From Pseudomonadota bacterium (GTDB lineage: Bacteria; Pseudomonadota; Alphaproteobacteria; Acetobacterales; Acetobacteraceae): a DNA stretch of 8,950 bases. The translations under genes and the position numbers were made by a program. The first letter of the stretch is position 1; every line of letters starts with the position of its first letter. The notes beneath the pieces are model-generated. The model ran no database searches, was not told the origin of the DNA, and was given only the letters and a program-made list of their open reading frames with translations. The stretch lies in assembly GCA_021805485.1 (NCBI GenBank), contig JAJZFF010000496.1, forward strand, positions 1 through 8,950, read 5' to 3'. Positions 1 to 5,573 of the stretch are shown piece by piece.

Positions 1-1
1 C

Positions 2-685
2 GCCGGCTTCATCGGGGCGGTCAGCACCATGTTCGTCTGGTGGCGCGACGTGGTGCGCGAAAGCCGCACGCCGGGCCTGCACAAGCTCGTCACCCAGATC
101 GGCCTGCGCTACGGCATGGCGCTGTTCATCTCCTCCGAGGTGATGTTCTTCGTCTCGTTCTTCTGGGCCTATTTCAACTTCTTCTTCTTCCCGGCGCACC
201 AGGGCTACATGCACCAGGCGGTCTGGCCGCCGGCGCATATCACCACGATCGACCCGTTCGCGGTGCCGCTGTTCAACACGATGGTGCTGCTGCTCTCCGG
301 CACGACGATCACCTGGGCGCACCATGCGCTGATCGAGGGTGACCGCCGCGGCATGATCCAGGGCCTCGCCTGCACCATCATTCTCGGCCTCGCCTTCCTG
401 TGCGGGCAGACCTATGAATACACGCATTCGCCGTTCAACTTCTATCACGGCGGGATCTTCCCCTCGGTGTTCTTCATCGCGACCGGGTTCCACGGGTTCC
501 ACGTGATCGTCGGCACCAGCTTCCTGATCGTGAACTTCTTCCGCGCGCTGAAGAACCAGTTCACCCAGAAGCGGCATTTCGGCTTCGAGGCCGCCGCCTG
601 GTACTGGCACTTCGTCGACGTGGTGTGGCTGTTCCTCTTCGTCTGCATCTACTACTTCGGCCGCAGCGCCATCACCGCCGCCTGA
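2..685 (+). CDS. ctaE: Cytochrome c oxidase subunit III, 5'-truncated by window edge
   Basis: Subunit III of an aa3-type haem-copper oxidase, an inner-membrane subunit that stabilises the subunit I/II core. The reading frame is open from base 2 with no stop, and the first Met in view (base 29, MFVWWRDVVRE) aligns inside the family, so the true start lies upstream; 227 residues are visible against roughly 260-290 usual. Five hydrophobic segments can be seen, matching helices 3-7: LRYGMALFISSEVMFF, PLFNTMVLLLSGTTITW, MIQGLACTIILGLAFL, IFPSVFFIATGFHGFH and WYWHFVDVVWLFLFV. The conserved membrane Glu in ISSEVMFF (codon 137-139) and the C-terminal WYWHFVDVVW signature are intact. SURF1 follows after 3 nt, consistent with one transcript. 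Identification is secure from these motifs; the oxidase type is inferred from the family. Confidence 0.96.
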   Translation, partial: AGFIGAVSTMFVWWRDVVRESRTPGLHKLVTQIGLRYGMALFISSEVMFFVSFFWAYFNFFFFPAHQGYMHQAVWPPAHITTIDPFAVPLFNTMVLLLSGTTITWAHHALIEGDRRGMIQGLACTIILGLAFLCGQTYEYTHSPFNFYHGGIFPSVFFIATGFHGFHVIVGTSFLIVNFFRALKNQFTQKRHFGFEAAAWYWHFVDVVWLFLFVCIYYFGRSAITAA

Positions 686-688
686 CTC

Positions 689-1405
689 ATGGCCGGTCAG
701 GCTCTGCCGCGCTCGCGCTGGCGGCGCCTGATCGGGATGGGCGTGTTCAGCCTGTTCATGCTGGTCGCCCTGATTGCCCTGGGCGTCTGGCAGATCCACC
801 GGTGGCATTACAAGGACCGGGTCCAGCGCGAGATTCATGCGGCACAGCTGCGGCCGCCGGTGCCGCTGGCGGCGAAGCCTTCGCCCTATGAAAAAGTGGC
901 CCTGAGCGGGATTTGGGTCGCCGGCAAGGCCGCGTTCTATGGCGACCAGATCCGCAATTCGCCGACCGGGCCGCTGCGTGGGGGGCAACTGATCGTGCCG
1001 TTCCGCCGGACGGATGGCGCGGTGGTGCTGGTCGATCTCGGCTGGGTGCGGGGACGGGCGCCGCAGCCGGTGCCCTTGCCCGCGGGGCCGGCGGTGGTTT
1101 CCGGCTATGTCCAGGCGCCGCAGAAATTCGGGCCGTTCGCCCCGAGCCCCGACCTTGCCCGGCTGGTTTTCTACAAGCTCGATCCGCTCGCCATCGGGGC
1201 GGCGCTCGGCTTTCCGCATGTCGCGCCGTTCACCCTGGTGATGGTGGGGCCGAAGCCGGTTGCGGGCGCGCCGATCCCCGCCCCGAGCCTGCCGACGCCG
1301 CCGAACAATTCCGAGCAATACGCGCTGACCTGGTTCGGCCTCGCCTTTGTCGTCGTGCTCGAATATATTTTCTATATCCGAAAAGTTCTGCTGGAGACCG
1401 CGTGA
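689..1405 (+). CDS. surf1: SURF1 family cytochrome oxidase assembly protein
   Basis: A 238-residue inner-membrane protein with the SURF1 plan: a short N-terminal tail, TM1 (about 14-33) running into the LGVWQIHRWHYK motif (31-42), a periplasmic domain of about 170 residues, and TM2 (about 213-230) ending in a short positive tail. SURF1/Shy1 proteins help insert haem a into subunit I of cytochrome oxidase, which fits its place directly after subunit III. Other family marks are the DLGWVRG stretch (116-122) and the pre-TM2 motif PNNSEQYALTWFGLAF (205-220). That motif normally reads NNHxxYAxTW; here the His is Ser208 (codon 1310-1312), an oddity in an otherwise typical protein. The ATG at 689 lies 3 nt after the subunit III stop, so coupled translation is likely. 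Its own TGA overlaps the GTG start of the next gene. Confidence 0.93.
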   Translation: MAGQALPRSRWRRLIGMGVFSLFMLVALIALGVWQIHRWHYKDRVQREIHAAQLRPPVPLAAKPSPYEKVALSGIWVAGKAAFYGDQIRNSPTGPLRGGQLIVPFRRTDGAVVLVDLGWVRGRAPQPVPLPAGPAVVSGYVQAPQKFGPFAPSPDLARLVFYKLDPLAIGAALGFPHVAPFTLVMVGPKPVAGAPIPAPSLPTPPNNSEQYALTWFGLAFVVVLEYIFYIRKVLLETA

Positions 1406-2916
1406 ACGACCTGAGCATCGAAGGGGCGGCGACCCCGTATCAGCGCCTGACGTCGCGGTTCGAGCGGCTGGCGATCATCGACGAGGCCAGCGCGATGCTG
1501 GGATGGGACCAGGCGGCGGTGATGCCGGAAGGCGGCGCCGCGGCGCGGGGCGACCAGTTGGCGACGCTCGCCGGCGTCGCTCACGGGATGCTGGCGGCGC
1601 CGGAGGTCGAGGACGATCTCGCCGAAGCCGAAATCGCGCCGCCCGCCGATCCGCTCGACCGGCGCAACCTGGATCTGATGCGGCGGGCGTATCGGCGGGC
1701 GACGGCGGTGCCGGCCGATCTGGTCGAGGCCCTCGCCCGCGAGAGCGCGGCCTGCGAGACGGTGTGGCGCGGCGCGCGGCGGGATGCCGATTTCGGCGCC
1801 GTCCGCCCGCGGCTGGAGGTGCTGCTCGGCCTGATCCGCGAACAGGCGGCCGCACTCGGCGCGACGCTCGGCCTCTCGCCCTACGATGCGCTGATCGATT
1901 CCTACCAGCCGGGGATCACCGCGGCGGAAATCGATCCGATATTCAAGCGCTACGAGGCGTTCCTGCGGGACAATCTCGCGACCGTCGAGTCCCGGCAGGC
2001 GGGGCGGGCGGCCGGGCTTCCGGGCAGCGCGCCCTTTGCCGAGGCGGCGCAGGAGGCGCTGTGCCGGCGCCTTGCCGAGCGTGTCGGGCTCGATTTCCAG
2101 GGCGCGCGGCTGGATCGGTCGCTGCACCCGTTCTGCGGCGGCACGCCGACCGATATCCGCATCACCACGCGGTATGACGAGACCGACTTCGCCTCCGCCC
2201 TGATGGGTGTGCTGCACGAATCCGGCCACGGGCTGTACGAGGCCGGATTGCCCCGCGCGCGCGCGCGCCAGCCGGTCGGCGCGGCCGCCGGCATGGCGGT
2301 GCATGAAAGCCAGTCGCTGATCGTGGAGTTGCAGGCCGCACGGTCCGACGCGTTCCTGTCCTGGCTCGGGCCGCAACTCGCCGCCGCCTTCGACCAGCCA
2401 CCGGCGGATTTCGCGCCGGACCGGCTGGCGGCGCGGCTGCGGCAGGTCGAGCGGAGCTTCATCCGCGTCGAGGCGGACGAGGTGACCTACCCGGCGCATG
2501 TGATCCTGCGCTTCCGGCTGGAGGCGGCTATGGTGGCCGGGGATCTTGCGGTCGGCGACCTGCCGGGGGCCTGGAACGACGGGATGCGCGACTTGCTCGG
2601 CATCGTGCCGCCGGACGACGCCAGGGGCTGCCTGCAGGACATCCACTGGTACGCCGGGCTGTTCGGGTATTTTCCGTCCTACACGCTCGGCGCCATGGCC
2701 GCGGCGCAGCTGATGCAGGCGGCGCGGCAGGCGCGGCCGGATATCGACGCCGCCCTGGCGGAGGGCGATTTTGCCCCGCTGCGGGACTGGCTGCGCGCCA
2801 ATGTGCATGGCCACGGCGCGCGCTACGGGTTCAACGAGCTGCTGGTGAAGGCGACCGGCAAGCCGCTCGACCCCGCTTCGTTCGAGGCGCATTTGCGGGC
2901 GCGCTACCTGGCCTGA
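1402..2916 (+). CDS. M32 family metallocarboxypeptidase (carboxypeptidase Taq type)
   Basis: A 504-residue cytoplasmic zinc carboxypeptidase of the M32 (Taq/Pfu) family, which removes C-terminal residues from peptides; the length is typical. I chose the GTG at 1402 because it overlaps the SURF1 TGA (GTGA), has GGAG 5 nt upstream (1393-1396), and gives an N-terminus (VNDLSIEGAATPYQRL) of family form. All signature blocks are present in order: HPF (242-244), DIRITTRY (251-258), the catalytic HESGH (272-276; zinc ligands His272 and His276, catalytic Glu273), HESQS (301-305, with Glu302 as third ligand at the expected +26 spacing) and EADEVTYPAHVILR (357-370). There is no signal peptide. It ends 20 nt from the convergent GntR gene. 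It should be active. Its link to the oxidase genes is positional only; its substrate is unknown. Confidence 0.93.
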   Translation: MNDLSIEGAATPYQRLTSRFERLAIIDEASAMLGWDQAAVMPEGGAAARGDQLATLAGVAHGMLAAPEVEDDLAEAEIAPPADPLDRRNLDLMRRAYRRATAVPADLVEALARESAACETVWRGARRDADFGAVRPRLEVLLGLIREQAAALGATLGLSPYDALIDSYQPGITAAEIDPIFKRYEAFLRDNLATVESRQAGRAAGLPGSAPFAEAAQEALCRRLAERVGLDFQGARLDRSLHPFCGGTPTDIRITTRYDETDFASALMGVLHESGHGLYEAGLPRARARQPVGAAAGMAVHESQSLIVELQAARSDAFLSWLGPQLAAAFDQPPADFAPDRLAARLRQVERSFIRVEADEVTYPAHVILRFRLEAAMVAGDLAVGDLPGAWNDGMRDLLGIVPPDDARGCLQDIHWYAGLFGYFPSYTLGAMAAAQLMQAARQARPDIDAALAEGDFAPLRDWLRANVHGHGARYGFNELLVKATGKPLDPASFEAHLRARYLA

Positions 2917-2926
2917 GGCCGCCCGC

Positions 2927-2946
2927 CGCCGCCGGATCAGGCGGCG
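2927..2946. terminator. Possible hairpin between convergent genes
   Basis: CGCCGCC (2927-2933) and GGCGGCG (2940-2946) can form a 7-bp GC stem with a GGATCA loop, in the 20-nt gap between the peptidase and the GntR gene and running over the GntR stop codon. No T-run follows on either strand, so this is at best a weak bidirectional terminator; in GC-rich DNA such a short stem could be chance. Confidence 0.25.
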
Positions 2947-3836
2947 ACGCGCTTGAGGCCGGCCTTGAGCGAACGGCGGGAGGTCGCGAGATGAACCTCC
3001 ATGGCATCCTGGGCCTTGTCCATCGCGCCGGATCGCAGGGCGATGAGCACCGTCATGTGTTCGGCGATGGCGACACGGGTGCGTTCGACCTCGTAGTTCC
3101 GGTCCCACTGGTAGTGGTAATGGAACAGGAAGGACACGATGTCGAAGAAATCGTAGGCGAACCGGTTGTTCAGGAAGCCGATGATCCAGAGATGGAAATC
3201 CCGGTCCAGTGCGGCGAACTCGGTGTAGCGCCTGGTGATTCCCGCCTCGATGTCGCGGTGGCGGGCGATCATCGCGTCCGCCGCTTCGGTGAGGGCGGCG
3301 CTGCCGGCGCTGGGCATGCGCGCCAACGCGGCCATTTCGATCAGCTCGCGCATGTCGGCCACCTCGGCGGCGAAACCGTCGTGGAATTCGCGCAGCACCC
3401 AGCCGCCGCGGGGCTGCTTGGCGATGAGCCCGAAGCGGGAGAAGCCGATCAGGAATTCGCGGACCGAGACGGTGCTGGCATTGCTGTCGCGCGCCAGTTC
3501 GGCTTCGGAGAAGGTGTGCCCGGGCCGCCAGTCGCCAAGGAGCACGCGCTGCATGAAGACGCGCTCGATCTGCTCCTGCGGACCGTCCGTTTCCGATTCG
3601 GTGTAATAATCCGCACGTTCCGGGCGGCGCAGGAGGCGCAGCCCGGCCGGTCCGCGCTCCAGGATGCCATTCGCGATCATGGTTTCGATGGCGGCGCGCA
3701 CGGTGGTGCGGCTCACCCCGAACTGGCGGGCGAGCGCGCTGTCCGACCCGAGGGCGGCCGGCTCCGCCGGAAGATCCTTGATGTAGTCGAGTAGAGCGTT
3801 GCTCGTTCGTTTCAGCAACGTGTTCGGCTTTGCCAT
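2937..3836 (-). CDS. GntR family regulator, FadR/FCD class, with two tandem winged-helix domains
   Basis: A 299-residue cytoplasmic transcription factor. Residues 1-72 form one GntR-type winged helix, with recognition region LARQFGVSRTTVRAAI (35-50) followed by NGILERGPAGLRLL. Residues 85-151 look like a second: RVLLGDWRPGHTFSEAELA, then STVSVREFLIGFSRFGLI (121-138) and the wing PRGGWVLREF. The rest (about 155-290) is an all-helical FCD ligand domain carrying the usual metal-site set, Asp211 and His215 (DRDFH), His260 (AEHM) and His282 (EVHL). FCD regulators usually bind organic or sugar acids and are about 220-250 residues with a single DNA-binding domain, so the extra N-terminal domain is unusual. 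The ATG at 3836 has only a weak purine-rich sequence before it; AAGAGGA lies further upstream. No catabolic operon adjoins it, so its target and ligand cannot be inferred from context. Confidence 0.9.
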   Translation of the reverse strand: MAKPNTLLKRTSNALLDYIKDLPAEPAALGSDSALARQFGVSRTTVRAAIETMIANGILERGPAGLRLLRRPERADYYTESETDGPQEQIERVFMQRVLLGDWRPGHTFSEAELARDSNASTVSVREFLIGFSRFGLIAKQPRGGWVLREFHDGFAAEVADMRELIEMAALARMPSAGSAALTEAADAMIARHRDIEAGITRRYTEFAALDRDFHLWIIGFLNNRFAYDFFDIVSFLFHYHYQWDRNYEVERTRVAIAEHMTVLIALRSGAMDKAQDAMEVHLATSRRSLKAGLKRVAA

Positions 3837-3867
3837 CCGTTCTGCCCGGCGCGTCCTCTTGTATTAT

Positions 3868-3894
3868 CGGGCCGGCGGCTGAACCGCCGGCCCG
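3868..3894 (-). terminator. Perfect 11-bp GC hairpin downstream of the SRPBCC gene
   Basis: CGGGCCGGCGG (3868-3878) and CCGCCGGCCCG (3884-3894) pair perfectly around a 5-nt CTGAA loop, starting 15 nt after the TAA of the SRPBCC gene, where a terminator would sit. On the minus strand the stem is followed by ATAATACAAG, not a T-run, so intrinsic termination would be inefficient. The same bases lie just upstream of the GntR start, and a GATAAT (-10-like, minus strand, 3863-3868) abuts the stem, so it could instead act as an operator for the GntR gene. Confidence 0.45.
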
Positions 3895-3909
3895 TCTGGT
3901 CTGGTATAT

Positions 3910-4455
3910 TTATTGTGCGGCGAGCTTTGCCGCGTTGGCAAGCCCTGATTCGTAGATCCCGGAAATCGCCTTGATCGCCGAGGCGTTGTCCTCGCCCTTC
4001 TTCGGATGGGCGGACAGGTCGAGGCGGCGGAAATGGCCGCTCCAGACCAGCTTCGTCTCGTCGGCGCCGAGACGGTGGACCGAAATCGTCGAGGCATAGT
4101 CGCGCACCGGCAGGATCTTCATGTTGTTGGCGGTGTGCTGGATTTCATAGGTGTAGTTCATGTGCTTCGGGTTGTAGTGAAGCAGCTGCTCGGTCAGCAC
4201 CGGGCCGCCGAGATCGAGATGGCGGACCGAGCCGGGGTGGTTGCCCTTGTCGGCCTTGCTGGTCTTGACGGCGGGAACCCAGGTCAGGTTGCCGAAATCA
4301 TGCACGATCGACCACACTTTCGCGGCCGGCGCCTTGATGATGACGCTTTTCGTCACGTGCAGCACGGGGGCTTTCGCCTGGGCGGGGGCAACGGCGGCGA
4401 TCAGGGTCAGTGGCAGCGCGACGACGAGGGCGCGGCGCAAGATCGATGCTTTCAA
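3910..4455 (-). CDS. Exported SRPBCC (Bet v1-like) protein, MxaD-like
   Basis: A 181-residue protein predicted to be secreted to the periplasm. The TTG at 4455-4453 is taken as the start because a perfect AGGAGG sits 5 nt upstream and the frame from there gives a clean signal peptide: positive KASILRR, hydrophobic core ALVVALPLTLIAAV, cleavage after AQA (residue 27). The open frame continues upstream only as an antisense shadow of lysR. The mature part is an SRPBCC/START-like fold: strand VTKSVIIKAPAAKVW (34-48), DFGNLTWVP (53-61), GGPVLTEQL (83-91), ILPVRDYASTISV (114-126) and a C-terminal helix with AIKAISGIYESGL (160-172). The ILPVxxYxST and AIKAxxGxYxxGL blocks resemble MxaD, a periplasmic protein of methanol oxidation, but no methanol dehydrogenase genes are here. 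The ligand is unknown. It diverges from the LysR gene, its likely regulator. Confidence 0.85.
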   Translation of the reverse strand: MKASILRRALVVALPLTLIAAVAPAQAKAPVLHVTKSVIIKAPAAKVWSIVHDFGNLTWVPAVKTSKADKGNHPGSVRHLDLGGPVLTEQLLHYNPKHMNYTYEIQHTANNMKILPVRDYASTISVHRLGADETKLVWSGHFRRLDLSAHPKKGEDNASAIKAISGIYESGLANAAKLAAQ

Positions 4456-4460
4456 GTATT

Positions 4461-4466
4461 CCTCCT
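4461..4466 (-). promoter_or_regulatory. Ribosome binding site AGGAGG deciding a TTG start
   Basis: The minus strand reads AGGAGG-AATAC-TTG: a full anti-16S match with 5-nt spacing. It fixes the rare TTG as the start of the SRPBCC gene, since no in-frame ATG gives a signal peptide and the upstream frame runs into lysR. Confidence 0.85.
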
Positions 4467-4490
4467 GTTGACGGTCCGGTGAAGCCGGTC

Positions 4491-4527
4491 CTATGCGTTT
4501 ACATGCATAGGTCTCTCTATGCCATAG
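4491..4527. promoter_or_regulatory. Candidate LysR operator: two related dyads in the divergent intergenic region
   Basis: Site 1 is CTATGC-N8-GCATAG (4491-4510), a perfect 6+6 inverted repeat. Site 2 is CTATG-C-CATAG (4517-4527), a 5+5 repeat with the same CTATG/CATAG arms. Their centres (4500.5 and 4522) are about 21.5 bp apart, two helical turns, as for the recognition and activation sites of LysR-type tetramers. They lie between the start of the SRPBCC gene (25 nt upstream of its RBS) and lysR. A TTTACA (4498-4503), -35-like for lysR, lies within site 1, which would suit autoregulation. Binding by this LysR protein is inferred. Confidence 0.55.
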
Positions 4528-4570
4528 TTTTGCGTGCGTATGAAAATTTAGCGGGCAACAGGCTTCTGGG

Positions 4571-4583
4571 CGAACGTCGTTCG
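4571..4583. repeat. Perfect palindrome CGAACG-T-CGTTCG in the lysR leader
   Basis: A 6+6 inverted repeat with a single central T, ending 31 nt before the lysR ATG. It could be a binding site or, in the transcript, a segment too tightly closed to fold as a hairpin. It differs in sequence from the CTATG/CATAG dyads upstream, so if it is bound it is probably by a different protein. Confidence 0.35.
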
Positions 4584-4614
4584 GACGAGGCTGTCCTGCC
4601 TGGGCCGGTTCAGA

Positions 4615-5529
4615 ATGACCCTCGATCAGTTGCGGATCTTCATCGCGGTTGCCGAACGCGAGCATGTGACACGGGCGGCCGAGGCGCTGGGGCTCACCCA
4701 GTCCGCCGCCTCGGGGGCGGTTGCCGCGCTGGAGCGGGAATTCGGCACCAGGCTGTTTCACCGGGTGGGCCGCGGCATCGCGCTGACCGAGGCGGGCCGG
4801 GTGTTCTTCACCGAGGCGCGGGCGATCCTGAACCGGGCGGAGCAGGCGGCGCTGACGATGCGCGAGATCGCCGGGCTCGCGCGCGGGCGGCTGGCGATCA
4901 AGGCCAGCCAGACCATCGCCAATCATTTCCTGCCGCTGCGGCTGGTGGCCTTCCGCCAGGCCTATCCGGGCATCGGGCTGTCGGTCTCGATCGGCAATTC
5001 GGCCGAGGTGGCGCGGGCGATCCTGGAAGGGGATGTCGAGCTCGGTTTCGTCGAGGGGCCGGGCGACACGCTGATCCAGCCGCGGCTGGCGGCCGAGCCG
5101 ATCGCGCAGGACCGGCTGGTGATGGTGGTCGCCCCCGGTCATCCCTGGGCGAAGCGGCGCGCGCTGCGCCCGGCCGAGCTCGCCGCCGGCAGCTGGGTGC
5201 TGCGCGAGGACGGGTCGGGGACGCGGGCGGTGCTCTTCGAGGCGCTGGCCGGGCTGGGGATCGACCATGCCGCGGTCGATGTCGCGATCGAGCTGCCGGC
5301 GAACAATTCGGTGCTGACGGCGGTGAGCGGCGGCGCGGGGGCGACGATCCTGTCCGAGCTGGTCTGCGCCGACGCGCTGGCCGCGGGCAAGGTGGTCGAG
5401 GTGCCGGTGAAACTGCCGCGGCGGACCTATTTCGCGGTCCAGCACCAGGACCGCACGCGGACCCGCGCGGCGGCGGCGCTGCTCGCGCTGCTGCGCGAGG
5501 CCCCGCCGCCGGAGGGCGGCCATAGCTGA
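4615..5529 (+). CDS. LysR-type transcriptional regulator
   Basis: A 304-residue LysR family protein of standard length. The N-terminal winged helix covers about residues 1-60 (MTLDQLRIFIAVAE, helix-turn-helix AAEALGLTQSAASGAVAAL at 21-39, then LFHRVGRGIALTEAG), followed by the linker helix (60-88) and a periplasmic-binding-like effector domain (about 92-295) containing LVMVVAPGHPWA (168-179) and REDGSGTR (197-204). The latter is common in CbbR/CysB-like members, but the effector cannot be named. The ATG at 4615 gives the usual LysR N-terminus; no good Shine-Dalgarno precedes it, so it may be weakly translated or leaderless. It diverges from the SRPBCC gene with operator-like dyads between them, the classic arrangement for a LysR protein controlling its neighbour. 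Its last six codons and stop are part of a tandem duplication. Confidence 0.93.
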   Translation: MTLDQLRIFIAVAEREHVTRAAEALGLTQSAASGAVAALEREFGTRLFHRVGRGIALTEAGRVFFTEARAILNRAEQAALTMREIAGLARGRLAIKASQTIANHFLPLRLVAFRQAYPGIGLSVSIGNSAEVARAILEGDVELGFVEGPGDTLIQPRLAAEPIAQDRLVMVVAPGHPWAKRRALRPAELAAGSWVLREDGSGTRAVLFEALAGLGIDHAAVDVAIELPANNSVLTAVSGGAGATILSELVCADALAAGKVVEVPVKLPRRTYFAVQHQDRTRTRAAAALLALLREAPPPEGGHS

Positions 5530-5552
5530 TGCCGGAGGGCGGCCATAGCTGA
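5508..5552 (+). repeat. Tandem direct repeat, 22 identical bases with 23-bp period, spanning the lysR stop
   Basis: The 22 bases from 5508 to 5529 (GCCGGAGGGC...ATAGCTGA) recur exactly at 5531-5552, with one base between (T5530, C5553 at the equivalent place). Copy 1 encodes the LysR C-terminus PEGGHS and its TGA; copy 2 lies just outside the gene and is untranslated. It reads as a recent short tandem duplication. Confidence 0.9.
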
Positions 5553-5570
5553 CGCCGCGACCGCCCCCGG
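5532..5570. terminator. Possible bidirectional terminator hairpin between lysR and clpP
   Basis: CCGG-A-GGGCGG (5532-5542) can pair with CCGCCCCCGG (5561-5570) as a 10-bp stem with one bulged A and an 18-nt loop, filling the gap between the convergent lysR and clpP genes. There is no T-run on either strand. The tandem duplication supplies a second copy of the left arm, so two alternative stems are possible. Confidence 0.35.
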
Positions 5571-5573
5571 AGT

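Noticed and set aside
2258..2271. Alternating GCGCGCGC run inside the M32 gene, possibly Z-DNA-like
   Set aside because: It encodes an ordinary Arg/Ala stretch (RARARQP) in a very GC-rich gene, and nothing marks it as a functional element.
1372..3108. A 578-codon open frame on the minus strand opposite the M32 peptidase
   Set aside because: It is antisense to a gene with complete family motifs, is rich in Arg/Pro/Gly from GC-biased codons, has no recognisable motif, and runs into the GntR gene. It is a high-GC shadow frame.
4456..5523. A long N-terminal extension of the SRPBCC frame on the minus strand, giving 537 residues
   Set aside because: The extension is the antisense of lysR and crosses the intergenic region. 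AGGAGG plus TTG at 4455 followed by a clean signal peptide marks the real start.
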